Positions 16,709-25,547 of a stretch of DNA of 64,000 nt are shown here, in pieces. The position numbers and the translations under genes were made by a program. The notes beneath the pieces were generated by a model. The model saw only the letters and a program-made list of their open reading frames with translations, was not told the origin of the DNA and did no database searches. The DNA is taken from NCBI RefSeq assembly GCF_020539865.1, contig NZ_JAJBQV010000002.1, positions 1-64,000 of the forward strand. The letters run 5' to 3'. The stretch's first letter is position 1. Each line of letters begins with the position of its first letter. The stretch comes from Megasphaera elsdenii (GTDB taxonomy: Bacteria; Bacillota; Negativicutes; Veillonellales; Megasphaeraceae).

Positions 16709-17812
16709 CTACGAATCAAGTAAAACGTGCGACCTGATAATTAAAACAATTTCTGTGTTTTTATGCGACTTATAGTGATAACGGAACAACTTCCCCAATA
16801 CCGGCAACGAAGCCAGAATCGGCACCTTGCGGAAATGCTCCATCTCTTCCCGGCGGATTAAACCGCCGATGACCAAGGGCTCGCCATCGCGCAGACGCAC
16901 GACCGTCCGGGCCTGGCGCGTCGCAATGCGGTAGGCCTTCATTTCCGGCACAAAAACAGGGGTACTCACTTCGGCTACCAGCTGAGCTGTCACCGAGTTA
17001 TCCGGATGGATCTGCGGCGTGTAAGTCAATGTAATCCCTGCCTCCTCGTATGTCGTGCTCACAGCCGTTTCCTTGCCGGACAGATGCTCCGTCTGAACAG
17101 GGACCTTATCCCCGATTAGGATGTGCGCTTCCCGGCCATTGCTGGCCACCATGTGAGGAGAAGCCAAAATCTGAGCCCGACCCTTTTCTTCGAGGGCGTG
17201 GATTGTCCCGGCCAAGGAAAAAACGTCGTGATCTGCTCCGCCGTTCACCGTCGACCAATTCCACTCGACGCCGGTTTGTTTCAGCAAACTGTCATCGACA
17301 GAGGCGACCTCTACGGACACATCAACTTGCCGCGTCGGCACATCCAAGCGTTTTACTAGGGACTGGACAGCCGCCTGGACTTGACGCGTCCCGCCGACGA
17401 CGAGGGTATTCGTATCCCCATGGCAGCGCACGTCGGCTTCCGGCACTGCCGCTTGAACGGCTTCCTTCAAAACAGTCGGGTCGGCATAGTGTAAAGACCA
17501 AGTATGAAAAGTCTTAGTGCCTTTTCCCGCTTTAGGCCCGGTCATCGTCCGGATAGGCCCAGTTTTTTCGTAGTACAACCCCTGGCTGTCGGCAATAGCC
17601 TGCAAAGCTTCTTCCAAGGTGACATCGTGGAGGTTCATTGTCAACGACCCCTGCACGCTGTCATCGACGACAAGATTGATGTTCCCTGACCGTGCCAGCC
17701 CTTCTAATACTGTCCGCGTCGGTACATCCCGGACCTGGACATCGACAGCACCAGCCGTCCATGGGCAAAGACAGCAGATACCGGAAGCCAGCCATTTCTT
17801 CCACTTCTTCAT
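16709..17812 (-). CDS. Short secretin (PilQ/GspD family)
   Basis: A 367-residue secretin, the outer-membrane channel family of type IV pili and type II secretion. A signal peptide (1-22) precedes an STN/N0-like domain (about 23-75, VRDVPTRTVLEGLARSG, LEEALQAI) and one N1-like domain (about 105-165, TNTLVVGGTRQVQAAVQSLVKRLD). The secretin barrel region follows (about 170-367) with TYEEAGITLTYTPQI and ending GGLIRREEMEHFRKVPILASLPVLGKLF in two parts. It is shorter than typical PilQ and has few N domains. The gene upstream encodes a bitopic membrane protein that may be its inner-membrane partner. No pilM/N/O genes are adjacent. Confidence 0.88.
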   Translation of the reverse strand: MKKWKKWLASGICCLCPWTAGAVDVQVRDVPTRTVLEGLARSGNINLVVDDSVQGSLTMNLHDVTLEEALQAIADSQGLYYEKTGPIRTMTGPKAGKGTKTFHTWSLHYADPTVLKEAVQAAVPEADVRCHGDTNTLVVGGTRQVQAAVQSLVKRLDVPTRQVDVSVEVASVDDSLLKQTGVEWNWSTVNGGADHDVFSLAGTIHALEEKGRAQILASPHMVASNGREAHILIGDKVPVQTEHLSGKETAVSTTYEEAGITLTYTPQIHPDNSVTAQLVAEVSTPVFVPEMKAYRIATRQARTVVRLRDGEPLVIGGLIRREEMEHFRKVPILASLPVLGKLFRYHYKSHKNTEIVLIIRSHVLLDS

Positions 17813-17830
17813 AATGCTCCCTTCCTTTCC

Positions 17831-18421
17831 TTACAAAGGGATTTCAAAAACTCGTCCGTCCCGCTGCAGGCCAGCGGCCTGACGGTTGACATAAGCAATG
17901 TACCAACCGTTCCACCATTCCCCTGCCGCACAAGTCGCTGTCTGTCCCTGCCATTTCAAAATGACCAAGTGAATATCTCCTTCATGGACGGCGCCGCAAA
18001 CGACGGGCAGCGTCCATTCTTTCTTCTCTTTTTCAGGTTGTTGCTTTTCTTCTTTAGGCGCAGCTGGCGTTACCTCTGGCGGTATTGCTTCAAGCTCAAC
18101 AGTCTTCTTCGGCAGACTGCCGGCAAACAAATCGGGTAAGGGCTGGTAACGCAAGGCCGGTCGGACATCATAGACAAGATTTTCGTTGCCATGCTCCCGT
18201 TTTCCTTCGTCATGGGTAGAAAAAACGGGATGCGACCCAGCTTCATGCTGAGCGGCATCCCGTTTCGTGTATTCTTGTCCTTGCGACGGCTCGTCCCACC
18301 ACATCCAGATGGCGCCAAGGCAGACAAATATCCCCATATAGGGAAGCCATGTCTTGCGATGTTGAACGATGCTGTTCCTTACCTTTTGCAGGACGGATAA
18401 GACCTTATTTCTTATCTCCAT
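17831..18421 (-). CDS. Single-pass membrane protein, possible secretin partner (PilP/GspC-like)
   Basis: A 196-residue protein with a short basic cytoplasmic N-terminus, one transmembrane helix (about residues 25-43, PYMGIFVCLGAIWMWW), a charged Pro/Glu-rich linker and a C-terminal small beta domain (about 135-196, VVCGAVHEGDIHLVILKW ... YVNRQAAGLQRDGRVFEI). That layout resembles PilP and GspC, which link the inner membrane to the secretin. No sequence signature proves it. The ATG at 18421 lies inside the 3' end of galE (17-bp overlap) and the gene ends 18 bp before the secretin, so translation is probably coupled. Confidence 0.6.
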   Translation of the reverse strand: MEIRNKVLSVLQKVRNSIVQHRKTWLPYMGIFVCLGAIWMWWDEPSQGQEYTKRDAAQHEAGSHPVFSTHDEGKREHGNENLVYDVRPALRYQPLPDLFAGSLPKKTVELEAIPPEVTPAAPKEEKQQPEKEKKEWTLPVVCGAVHEGDIHLVILKWQGQTATCAAGEWWNGWYIAYVNRQAAGLQRDGRVFEIPL

Positions 18422-19400
18422 AGCCCTGCGGATGATGCTGATGCCAGTTCCAGGCATCGGCAATGATTTGTTCTACTTGGCTGTGTGTCGGCTGCCAGCC
18501 CGTGACGCGGCGGATTTTTTCGGATCCGGCGATGAGGATGGCCGGGTCGCCGGCGCGGCGCGGTGCTTCTTCGACTTTGAAGTCTTTGCCCGTGACTTTC
18601 TTGGCGGCTTCGATCATTTCACGGACGCTGAAGCCGTTTTGAGAGCCTAAGTTGAAGTACTGCGATTCTCCCCCTTCGGCGAGGTACTTGAGGACCCTTA
18701 CGTGGGCGTCTGCGAGGTCTGTGACGTGGATGTAGTCACGGATGCAGGTGCCGTCGGGCGTCGGATAGTCGGTGCCGAAGATCTTGATGCTGTCCCGCTG
18801 GCCCAGGGCCGTCTGCAGGATCAAGGGGATGAGGTGTGTTTCCGGTGTGTGGTCTTCACCGATCGTGCCGCTTCCATCGGCCCCGGCCGCATTGAAGTAG
18901 CGCAAGGCCACGTAGCGCAAGCCATAGGCACGGCTGAACTGGGCCAGCATGGTTTCGATCATGAGTTTGGTCTGGCCGTAGACGTTGGTCGGATGGTAAG
19001 GCATGTCTTCCGTAATCGGCGTCTGTTCCGGTTCGCCGTAGACGGCGGCCGTCGACGAGAAGACGAAGTATTTGACGCCGGCCCGGCGTACGGCTTCCAA
19101 GAGGCTGTATGAGCCGACGACGTTGTTATCATAGTAAATCGTCGGGTTTTCCATGGATTCGCCGACCTGGCTATGGGCAGCGAAGTGCATGACAGCGTCG
19201 ATGTTCATGTCTTCCATGATGTGCTGTACCCGGTCGATGTCATGGATGTCGACGACGTAAAAAGGGATTTCTTCCGGGACAGCTGCTCGATGGCCGCGGG
19301 AAAGATTATCGATAACGACGACGTCGTGGCCTTGAGCCAATAAAGCTTTGACCGTGTGGCTGCCGATGTAGCCAGCGCCGCCTGTAACGAGAATATTCAT
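18405..19400 (-). CDS. galE: UDP-glucose 4-epimerase
   Basis: A 331-residue extended short-chain dehydrogenase that interconverts UDP-glucose and UDP-galactose with bound NAD, feeding surface polysaccharide or LPS synthesis and galactose use. The N-terminal TGGAGYIGSHTV is the NAD motif, FSSTAAVYG and YGQTK hold the catalytic Ser and Tyr-x3-Lys, and GSQNGFSVREMIEAA is typical of GalE. RBS AAAGG precedes the ATG. It is 28 bp after pgi, so sugar-phosphate metabolism and nucleotide-sugar supply share a transcript with the secretin pair. Confidence 0.95.
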   Translation of the reverse strand: MNILVTGGAGYIGSHTVKALLAQGHDVVVIDNLSRGHRAAVPEEIPFYVVDIHDIDRVQHIMEDMNIDAVMHFAAHSQVGESMENPTIYYDNNVVGSYSLLEAVRRAGVKYFVFSSTAAVYGEPEQTPITEDMPYHPTNVYGQTKLMIETMLAQFSRAYGLRYVALRYFNAAGADGSGTIGEDHTPETHLIPLILQTALGQRDSIKIFGTDYPTPDGTCIRDYIHVTDLADAHVRVLKYLAEGGESQYFNLGSQNGFSVREMIEAAKKVTGKDFKVEEAPRRAGDPAILIAGSEKIRRVTGWQPTHSQVEQIIADAWNWHQHHPQGYGDKK

Positions 19401-19428
19401 TGAGAATCTGCCTTTCTTATATTATCAT

Positions 19429-20871
19429 CTATTTTTCTTGTAATTTCTTCAGGCGGCCGCCGAGAAATTTCTTATAGACTTCGACGCCGGGCTGGTTGAA
19501 GGCGTCGACGTTGGCGTATTCGCCTTCGTATGCGATGGACAAGCAAAGCATGAACATCAATTCGCCCAAGTGATACGGCGTCAGGGCCGGCAAGATGTAG
19601 TTCGCGCTGGGGCGGCCGTCTCCGGCGAGGGCTTCGGCATTGGAGCTGCGGGCTGCTTCCAGGATCTGGCTCAAAGGCAGGCCGCTGAAGGCAGCGAGTT
19701 TCGGGTATTCATCATAGAGATGGGGAACGGTGACGTCGTCGGGCCAGTTTTCGATGGAGACGAACTGGACGACTTTGTCCTGCGGGCCTTCCTGGTGTTC
19801 CTGGGTCTGGGCGTGCATATCCGTCGTACCGACGGCGACAATCGGCGTGCGGCCGTAATTGACGACGTTCCCCTGTTTGTCCAGTCGTTTGCCCAGGGAT
19901 TCAGCCAGAAGCTGGATATACCATTCGGACAGGGATTTTAAGTTGTCCGCATAGGGCATGAGGACTTCCAAGCCGCGGCCATGGTTCTTACCGGCCAGGA
20001 ATTTGAGGACGCTGTTGAGGAGTGCCGGGTTCTGCCAGATATCCGGATTCTGGCAAGCGTGGTCCATGTCGCGGGCGCCGTCGAGGAACTGGCGGATGTC
20101 AAAGCCCGTAAGGGCACCGACGATGAGGCCCACTTCGGAGAAGACACTGAAACGGCCGCCGACACCATCGGGAACGTAGAAAATGGGCCAGCCCGATTTC
20201 TTAGCCAAGCCGTGGAGGAGCGTTTCTTTTTCGCCGCCGTCGTGGGGATCCGTAACGGCTACCGTTTCCAAGGCGATGCCGGCGTCGTCCATGGCCTGTT
20301 TGAGGACCATGTAATTGGACATGGGTTCAATGGTCGAACCCGATTTGGAGATGACGACGGCCATGACCGTGTAGTTCGGTTTGGTGTGGCTGTCGGCCTT
20401 GAGGAAACGGATGAGGCCTGTCATCTTATGGGAGTCGACGTTGTTGCCGGCAAAGAAGGCTTTCGGGAAGCCTTTGCGTTCTTCCGTGCTCTTGAGGTTC
20501 CAGAATTCGCCGCATTGGACGTCGAAAAGGACCTTGCCACCGAGATAGGAACCGCCGATGCCGAGGAAGACGACGGCGTCTACGCGGTTGCGCGTCGTCC
20601 GTGCCAGTTCTTCCAGGGCAAAGATGCGTTCCGGGCTATTGATGTTGCCGTCTTCGATGTACGGCAGCTGCGGGAAAAGGACTTCTTCCGGTTCGCCGTC
20701 TTTCGAGAGATGGCCCGGCATGATGCCGGTCTTGCGCATATTCATAACAGCTTCGTGAGCCTTAGTATAGACAGGTTCAAAAGCTTTGACTTCTTCTTCC
20801 GTAACGGCATTAGGGCCATAAAGGTTGGTTACGTCAAAAGTAAATCCAGAACGTAATTTTAATTGGGTCAT
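19429..20871 (-). CDS. pgi: Glucose-6-phosphate isomerase
   Basis: A 480-residue cytoplasmic isomerase converting glucose-6-phosphate and fructose-6-phosphate in glycolysis and gluconeogenesis. FLGIGGSYLGGK, VVISKSGSTIEP and DGVGGRFSVFSEVG are the sugar-phosphate-binding signatures of the family, and a catalytic Lys/His region lies near the C-terminus (FNQPGVEVYKK). The length fits the short Firmicute form. It heads the pgi-galE-secretin unit; a candidate -10 TATAAT lies at 20922-20927 on the minus strand. Confidence 0.95.
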   Translation of the reverse strand: MTQLKLRSGFTFDVTNLYGPNAVTEEEVKAFEPVYTKAHEAVMNMRKTGIMPGHLSKDGEPEEVLFPQLPYIEDGNINSPERIFALEELARTTRNRVDAVVFLGIGGSYLGGKVLFDVQCGEFWNLKSTEERKGFPKAFFAGNNVDSHKMTGLIRFLKADSHTKPNYTVMAVVISKSGSTIEPMSNYMVLKQAMDDAGIALETVAVTDPHDGGEKETLLHGLAKKSGWPIFYVPDGVGGRFSVFSEVGLIVGALTGFDIRQFLDGARDMDHACQNPDIWQNPALLNSVLKFLAGKNHGRGLEVLMPYADNLKSLSEWYIQLLAESLGKRLDKQGNVVNYGRTPIVAVGTTDMHAQTQEHQEGPQDKVVQFVSIENWPDDVTVPHLYDEYPKLAAFSGLPLSQILEAARSSNAEALAGDGRPSANYILPALTPYHLGELMFMLCLSIAYEGEYANVDAFNQPGVEVYKKFLGGRLKKLQEK

Positions 20872-20979
20872 GTAATTTCCCTACCTTTCGATAGAATAAT
20901 GTCTGATTCACGTATGAAATCATTATAGCACAAAAGGGGACACACGGGCTACCTCCTGGACAGGGACAGGCCCGATACG

Positions 20980-21015
20980 AAAAAGAGGCTGTCGCATTAA
21001 GACAGCCCTTTTTTT
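20980..21015. terminator. Intrinsic terminator hairpin
   Basis: Arms 20981-20993 and 21001-21012 (GGCTGTC with GACAGCC), 7-nt loop, flanked by A5 and T7 runs. Same family as the hairpin at 14618. It would end rightward transcripts and, less well, leftward ones. Confidence 0.75.
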
Positions 21016-21020
21016 GTGTG

Positions 21021-21085
21021 AAGTTGAAAGTTTGATGTTTGATGTGGATGTTTTTAAATTTAAAGCAACTACTTAAAACATTAAA
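21021..21085 (-). repeat. Dispersed AT-rich repeat, copy 1
   Basis: Read on the minus strand it carries TTTAAATTTAAAAACATCC, ACATCAAACATCAAAC and TTTCAACTT. Copies 2 and 3 (29519-29582 and 46759-46826, plus strand) share the same order. Each copy abuts a GGCTGTCG- or GGGCTTGTCG-type hairpin at its 3' side. Confidence 0.7.
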
Positions 21086-21109
21086 TATCAATCTTAAAAC
21101 ATTAAATAG

Positions 21110-21156
21110 AAAAGGGCTTCGCATGATGGAATGAACCTTCGTGCGACAGCCCTTTT
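21110..21156. terminator. Hairpin downstream of the ABC transporter operon
   Basis: AAAAGGGCT (21110-21118) pairs with AGCCCTTTT (21148-21156); inner complementarity is partial. On the minus strand it follows the ABC ATPase gene by about 130 bp and is a plausible end of that transcript. Confidence 0.55.
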
Positions 21157-21286
21157 GAAGTTGAAAGGCATATGAAGGAATTCTGTTATCACCTATTGGC
21201 GTGAACGGGCCCGCCACGCGCAATCCCCTACAATGTGGTTCGTGGAAATCCCACAAGGGGGTCGTGGAATTGCGGTGATGTTGCCA

Positions 21287-22054
21287 TCAAAAATGCAGCA
21301 TCGATTTGAGGAAGTTCTGCGTCCGTTCGTTCTGCGGGTGTTCAAAAACGTCTTCCGGTTTGCCTTGTTCCTGGATGAGGCCATCGGCCATGAAGATGAC
21401 GCGATCGGCGACTTCTTTGGCGAAGGCCATTTCGTGGGTGACGATGATCATGGTCATGTGTTCGTCGGCAAGCTGTTTGATAGTCCGCAGGACTTCGCCG
21501 GTCAGTTCCGGGTCCAAGGCGCTCGTCGGTTCGTCGAAGAGCATGATATCCGGATCCATGGCCAAGGCGCGGGCGATAGCCACACGCTGCTGCTGGCCGC
21601 CGGAGAGGCGCGACGGATAGGCATCACGTTTATCCCAGAGGCCGACTTTTTTCAAGAGTTCTTCGGCTTTGGGCATGATTTCTTCGGTCTTCATCTTCTT
21701 GACGATGCGCGGCGCTTCCAGAATATTGTCCAAGACGGTCATGTGCGGGAAAAGATTGAAATGCTGGAAGCACATGCCCATGCGGCGGCAGATGCCCCGG
21801 ACTTCGGCTGCCGGGGCATAGACGGCACGCTGGCTTCCTTCCGGCGTACTGACCATGGTCCGGCCGTCGACGACGATGGAACCGCTGTTAATCGTTTCCA
21901 ACTGACAGAGACAGCGCAAGAAGGTACTCTTGCCGCTCCCCGACGGGCCGATGATGGAAATGACTTCCCCCGTTTCAACGTGGAGGGTAACGTCTTTCAA
22001 GACTTCGAGACTGCCGAAGGTCTTGCGGATATGGTCCATTTCAATAAAACTCAT
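21287..22054 (-). CDS. Polar amino acid ABC transporter ATP-binding protein
   Basis: A 255-residue GlnQ-type ATPase that powers amino-acid import at the inner membrane. It has Walker [10 protein letters not shown], the Q-loop Gln in [13 protein letters not shown], the ABC signature [15 protein letters not shown], Walker [14 protein letters not shown] and the switch His in [12 protein letters not shown] stretch of about 12 residues between the Walker A region and the Q-loop ([14 protein letters not shown]) is an insert relative to common GlnQ. RBS AAGGAGG precedes the ATG. It is the last gene of the operon that starts with the two binding proteins at 24.5 kb. Confidence 0.95.
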   Translation of the reverse strand: MSFIEMDHIRKTFGSLEVLKDVTLHVETGEVISIIGPSGSGKSTFLRCLCQLETINSGSIVVDGRTMVSTPEGSQRAVYAPAAEVRGICRRMGMCFQHFNLFPHMTVLDNILEAPRIVKKMKTEEIMPKAEELLKKVGLWDKRDAYPSRLSGGQQQRVAIARALAMDPDIMLFDEPTSALDPELTGEVLRTIKQLADEHMTMIIVTHEMAFAKEVADRVIFMADGLIQEQGKPEDVFEHPQNERTQNFLKSMLHF

Positions 22055-22065
22055 GATAATCCTCC

Positions 22066-22716
22066 TTATTCATCGTAAACGGCATAGCGTTTTTCCAGAT
22101 ATCCAAAGACCTTAGTCAGGATAAATGTAAAGAACAGATAGAAGACAGCCGCTACCAGGAAGGCCGTCGTGTCGAAATCGCGCTGTACGATAGAACGGGT
22201 AATGCGCAGGATGTCGTTCATGGCCAAAATGTAGACCAAGGACGTATCCTTGAGGAGGTTGATCGTTTCGTTCGAGACCGGAGGCAGGACGCGTTTGACG
22301 ACCTGAGGCAAGATGATGCGGCGCATGGTCTGGACGTAAGTCATGCCCAGGACTTTGGCCCCTTCATACTGGCCGCGGTCGATGGACTGGATGCCGCCGC
22401 GGAAGATTTCGGCAAAATACGCGGCATAGTTGAGGACAAAGGCGATGATCGCCGCCGGGAAGGCCGGCAGTTTCAGGCCGTCGATGATGAAAGGCAGGCC
22501 ATAGTAGATAAAGAGGATCTGCAGCATGAGCGGCGTACCGCGCATGACGTAGATATAAGCGTACATGGCCTTGCGCAGGATGGCGATCTTAGAAATACGG
22601 CCGATGGCCATGAGAATGCCCAAGGGCAGGCTCAGGACGATGGTAATGATGAAAATTTTCAGGGTAATCTGAAGGCCTACGGCAACGGCAGGCACAATGT
22701 GAAATAAATAATCCAT
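22066..22716 (-). CDS. Polar amino acid ABC transporter permease
   Basis: A 216-residue inner-membrane permease of the HisM/GlnP type with about five transmembrane helices. The permease EAA loop is present: [28 protein letters not shown], given here as [14 protein letters not shown] and [12 protein letters not shown], which docks the ATPase. [19 protein letters not shown] is the typical HEQ-family segment. RBS AAAAAGGAG lies just before the ATG. It lies 11 bp before the ATPase and 217 bp after the second binding-protein gene; that gap holds repeats. Confidence 0.95.
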   Translation of the reverse strand: MDYLFHIVPAVAVGLQITLKIFIITIVLSLPLGILMAIGRISKIAILRKAMYAYIYVMRGTPLMLQILFIYYGLPFIIDGLKLPAFPAAIIAFVLNYAAYFAEIFRGGIQSIDRGQYEGAKVLGMTYVQTMRRIILPQVVKRVLPPVSNETINLLKDTSLVYILAMNDILRITRSIVQRDFDTTAFLVAAVFYLFFTFILTKVFGYLEKRYAVYDE

Positions 22717-22933
22717 GTTGGCTCCTTTTTTGGAATTAACACATATACAGAAGTGGAATATCCCCCAAAATCCGGTGACGGGCTCGCCACGTGCGAGCCC
22801 CTACGATGGGCGAATTGACACATATATGGAAGTGGAATATCCCCCAAAATCCGGTGATGGGATTCGCGCATATACGCAAGGTGGGCCGCCCTTTTGGGCG
22901 GCCCCTGCGAATCGTCGTTACATCCCGCTTCAC
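22717..22933. repeat. Repeat cluster between binding-protein and permease genes
   Basis: Two direct copies of a unit of about 46 bp (22739-22785 and 22818-22863), each with ACACATATA, AAGTGGAATATCCCCC and AAAATCCGGTGA. They are separated by an inverted GTAGGGGCTCGCACGTGG-type palindrome, and a GGGCCGCCC/GGGCGGCCC hairpin (about 22882-22905) follows. All would lie in the operon mRNA. Confidence 0.75.
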
Positions 22934-23737
22934 TTACTGTACTTTAATGGTAATATCTTCGTTAAACCACTTCTGGGACAACTTAGTCATTGTACCATCT
23001 TCGCTCATTTGTTTCAAGACGTCGTTGAGTTTATCCTGCAAGAGCGTATCTTCTTTGCGCATGCCGACGCCGAACTTTTCGTCGCCCATCTTGTCGTCGA
23101 TAACTTTGAATTTGTCCGGCTTCTTAGCCATGTAGTAGCGGCCGACGACGCTGTCGACGAGGATGCCGTCAGTACGACCGATTTCCAAATCCATGAAGGC
23201 ATTGACGAAGTCACCGTATTTCTTGACTTCTGCCAGGGAATCCTTGAATTCGGCGTTCTTTTCCAGGGCGTCGATGGAACTGCTCCCTTCCTGTGTGCCA
23301 ATGACCTTACCGGCCAGGCCAGCCCGGTCGCTAACCGGCGAATCGGCGCGGACGACGAGGAGCTGGGCGTTATTCATATACGGCTTGGAAAAGGCAATCT
23401 GCTGAGACCGTTCATCCGTGATGGTCAGGCCGTTCCAAAGCATATCGACTTGTTTGCTCTTGAGGGCCGCTTCCTTGCTGTCCCAGTCGATGGGTTTGAA
23501 TTCGACCGGAATGCCCAGGCGCTTGGACGCTTCCTGTGCCAGGTCGATGTCGAAGCCGACGAGCTGGCCGCTGTCATCGCGGAAGCCCATGGGCGGGAAG
23601 TTGTCGTCGAGACCGATGACGATCTTATCGGGCAGTTTCTGTGCTGCCTGTTTGTCCGTATTGCCGCCGCAGCCGGCGACCATGGTAACGGCTGCTACCG
23701 CCAAGGTGCCCGCAGCCAGTGCTTTTTTCCAATTCAT
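22934..23737 (-). CDS. Amino acid ABC transporter substrate-binding lipoprotein
   Basis: A 267-residue SBP_bac_3 lipoprotein with lipobox TMVAGC. The mature domain has IGLDDNFPPMGF, VGFDIDLAQEASKRLG, WNGLTITDERSQQIAFSKPY and the C-terminal LSQKWF. It should deliver a polar amino acid to the permease/ATPase pair downstream. It is very similar to the next gene upstream (23750), from which it is separated by 12 bp, and is a tandem duplicate by appearance. The C-terminus is slightly longer than that of its paralogue. Confidence 0.92.
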   Translation of the reverse strand: MNWKKALAAGTLAVAAVTMVAGCGGNTDKQAAQKLPDKIVIGLDDNFPPMGFRDDSGQLVGFDIDLAQEASKRLGIPVEFKPIDWDSKEAALKSKQVDMLWNGLTITDERSQQIAFSKPYMNNAQLLVVRADSPVSDRAGLAGKVIGTQEGSSSIDALEKNAEFKDSLAEVKKYGDFVNAFMDLEIGRTDGILVDSVVGRYYMAKKPDKFKVIDDKMGDEKFGVGMRKEDTLLQDKLNDVLKQMSEDGTMTKLSQKWFNEDITIKVQ

Positions 23738-23749
23738 GTAAATTCCTCC

Positions 23750-24547
23750 TTACATCGTAACGTCGATGCCAAACCATTTTTCAGAAATCTTCTTCGCTGT
23801 GCCGTCGTTGTGCATATCTTCCAGGACCTTGTCGATCTGGGCTTTCAGTTCCGTATCGTCCTTGCGTATGCCGACGCCGCTGGGGATATCGGGATAGCCC
23901 ACGTCGATGATGCGGAACGGCGCGTTGTTCTTCTTGATGAAGTAGGCCGCTGTCGTCTGGGCGACGACGACGGCATCAATACGGCCGACTTCCAGGTCCA
24001 TAAAGGACGTGACGTTGTCCGAATACTGTTTCAATTCCTTGAAGGAATCGCGCAGTTCCGGTTCGGCTTCGATGGCTTCCAAGCCGGTGCTGCCCTGCTG
24101 GGTGCCGACGATCTTGCCGGCCAAGTCGGCTTTGCCCTGGATGGGCGAGTCGTTCTTGACTAACAGGATTTGCGGTACATTTTCATAAGGCCGGGAGAAG
24201 AGGATGTTCTGTTCCCGTTCCGGCGTTATGGACAGGCCGTTCCAGATGGCATCGATTTTCTTGCTCTTCAATTCCGTTTCCTTGCTGTCCCAATCGATGG
24301 GCTTGAATTCAACTTCCATGCCCAAGCGCTTGGACGCTTCCTTAGCCATGTCGATGTCGAAGCCGACGAGTTCACCGCTTTCATCATGGAATCCGAAAGG
24401 CGGGAAGTTGTCATCGAGGCCGATGACGATTTTCCCCTTTTGCGCCGTCGCCCCTTTGTCGGTCTGTTTGTCCCCGCCGCAGCCGGCGACGACGGTTGCT
24501 GTCAAAAGTACCGCCATGCCGGCAGCTGCGTATTTCTTCCATTCCAT
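23750..24547 (-). CDS. Amino acid ABC transporter substrate-binding lipoprotein (tandem paralogue)
   Basis: A 265-residue SBP_bac_3 lipoprotein with lipobox VVAGC and the shared pattern VIGLDDNFPPFGF, GFDIDMAKEASKRLG, WNGLSITPEREQNILFSRPY and SEKWFG. It is the first gene of the four-gene operon (two binding proteins, permease, ATPase). RBS AAGGGAG lies about 12 bp before the ATG. No convincing promoter could be assigned in the short upstream gap. The differences from its neighbour cluster in the ligand-facing half, in line with different specificities, but this is inferred. Confidence 0.92.
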   Translation of the reverse strand: MEWKKYAAAGMAVLLTATVVAGCGGDKQTDKGATAQKGKIVIGLDDNFPPFGFHDESGELVGFDIDMAKEASKRLGMEVEFKPIDWDSKETELKSKKIDAIWNGLSITPEREQNILFSRPYENVPQILLVKNDSPIQGKADLAGKIVGTQQGSTGLEAIEAEPELRDSFKELKQYSDNVTSFMDLEVGRIDAVVVAQTTAAYFIKKNNAPFRIIDVGYPDIPSGVGIRKDDTELKAQIDKVLEDMHNDGTAKKISEKWFGIDVTM

Positions 24548-24641
24548 GATTATCGCACTCCCTTGAGATCATCTAGGCGTACCGTTGTGTACAAGCCTTA
24601 TTTTACTTTATTTCGTTAAAAAGATAAAGGCTTTTATGTAT

Positions 24642-24669
24642 AAAAAATCGGCATGTCTCCATGCCGATT
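24642..24669 (-). terminator. Intrinsic terminator for the 24700-25206 gene
   Basis: ATCGGCAT and ATGCCGAT form an 8-bp stem (24647-24654 and 24661-24668) with a 6-nt loop. On the minus strand it is followed by a T run (24642-24646). It separates the envelope cluster from the ABC operon. Confidence 0.8.
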
Positions 24670-24699
24670 CATGCATATCATACATAGGACAAGTCCCTG

Positions 24700-25206
24700 T
24701 CAATGGGCACTTTCGTCATCATCCGTTTCGTGGGCCTGCTTGATGCGGTCGATGATGCGCTGTTTGTTGCGCTTGGACAGGAATTGCAGGTGCACGGGTA
24801 GGACGGCCAGTCCCCCTTCTTCGGCTTCGCCCAGCTGGATTTCCTGCCAGTTATCGCTGATGACGAAGATATCCTTATAAGGGAGGAAGAGGAGGCTCCG
24901 GTCCTCATGGAACTGGTCGTCGTAGAATTCACGGAGCGACCGGAACTGGCGGCGGACGATGAGGCCTTTCTGCGTGACGTAACACATGACGTCGTCCTGG
25001 CGGTGGATGCGCCATAGACAGAAAGCCAGGACGGCCCAGTTATCGAGGTGTTCTACCAAGTGCGCTTCCCCCATCATGAGCCAGAAGAAATAGATGGCTA
25101 CCAAGAGAAAGAGGACCTTCATGAAACCGGAAAACCATTTCGAGTTCTCATAGGCCGCCTCGACGGGACCGCAGCGGAAATGCTTTTCCAGGTCTGCCTG
25201 TTTCAT
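24700..25206 (-). CDS. Membrane protein of unknown function (YcxB-like layout)
   Basis: A 168-residue protein with two adjacent hydrophobic segments (about 28-46 and 52-66) and a soluble C-terminal half with PH-like beta strands (VMCYVTQKGLIVRR, LLFLPYKDIFVI, EIQLGE). This layout resembles YcxB-like proteins, but similarity is weak. The C-terminus is acidic. The start overlaps the stop of the gene upstream by 4 bp (ATGA). It is the last gene of the 24.7-29.2 kb cluster and is followed by a terminator. Confidence 0.65.
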   Translation of the reverse strand: MKQADLEKHFRCGPVEAAYENSKWFSGFMKVLFLLVAIYFFWLMMGEAHLVEHLDNWAVLAFCLWRIHRQDDVMCYVTQKGLIVRRQFRSLREFYDDQFHEDRSLLFLPYKDIFVISDNWQEIQLGEAEEGGLAVLPVHLQFLSKRNKQRIIDRIKQAHETDDDESAH

Positions 25207-25538
25207 TTTCTCAGTTTCTTGCTCGTCTTCGGCGCCGTTTTAATGACGACATTGCGGCCGTCCTTGACGACTTCTAAGGAGATATCGCCGACACCGTCCT
25301 TGAAGTAAGCCATCTTGATATCCAACAGGAGGGAACCGACTTTTTCCTGGAGGTCGTCTGTGAAGAACTGGCGGCGGAAGTCCGAAGCAGTCTGCTTTTT
25401 GCCCGTCTTTTTAATCTGAGGCCGGCGGACGCTCACTTCGTCGTCTTCCCAGCCCGTCGTTTCAAAGGTCGATTCTTCTTCGACACCTTGGAACATGTCT
25501 TCGATAGAGCGATTTTTAGGAATCTTATGTTTTGCCAT
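25203..25538 (-). CDS. Small basic cytoplasmic protein, unknown function
   Basis: A 111-residue protein without signal peptide or membrane helix. The first 60 residues look disordered and charged (EEESTFETTGWEDDE, KKTGKKQTASDFRR). A small alpha/beta part follows (LLLDIKMAYFKDG, DISLEVVKDGRNVVIKTAP), and the C-terminus is lysine-rich. I prefer the ATG at 25538 to the GTG at 25547, though the RBS (GTAGGTG) is weak. It sits between two membrane or exported proteins and overlaps the downstream start by 4 bp. I do not recognise the family. Confidence 0.6.
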   Translation of the reverse strand: MAKHKIPKNRSIEDMFQGVEEESTFETTGWEDDEVSVRRPQIKKTGKKQTASDFRRQFFTDDLQEKVGSLLLDIKMAYFKDGVGDISLEVVKDGRNVVIKTAPKTSKKLRK

Positions 25539-25547
25539 GACAATCAC

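Larger units (their letters stand above)
20872..21286. other. Gene-free region with promoter, terminators and repeats
   Basis: About 415 bp. From left to right it contains the pgi promoter region (minus-strand TATAAT at 20922-20927, -35 unclear), a terminator hairpin (20980-21015), an AT-rich dispersed repeat (21021-21085), a second hairpin (21110-21156), and a degenerate GTAGGGG-type palindrome (about 21205-21236). No protein gene is supported. Confidence 0.7.

Noticed and set aside
22739..22863. Direct repeats as a CRISPR array
   Set aside because: Only two copies of a 46-bp unit, the spacer is itself a genomic palindrome, and no cas genes are nearby.
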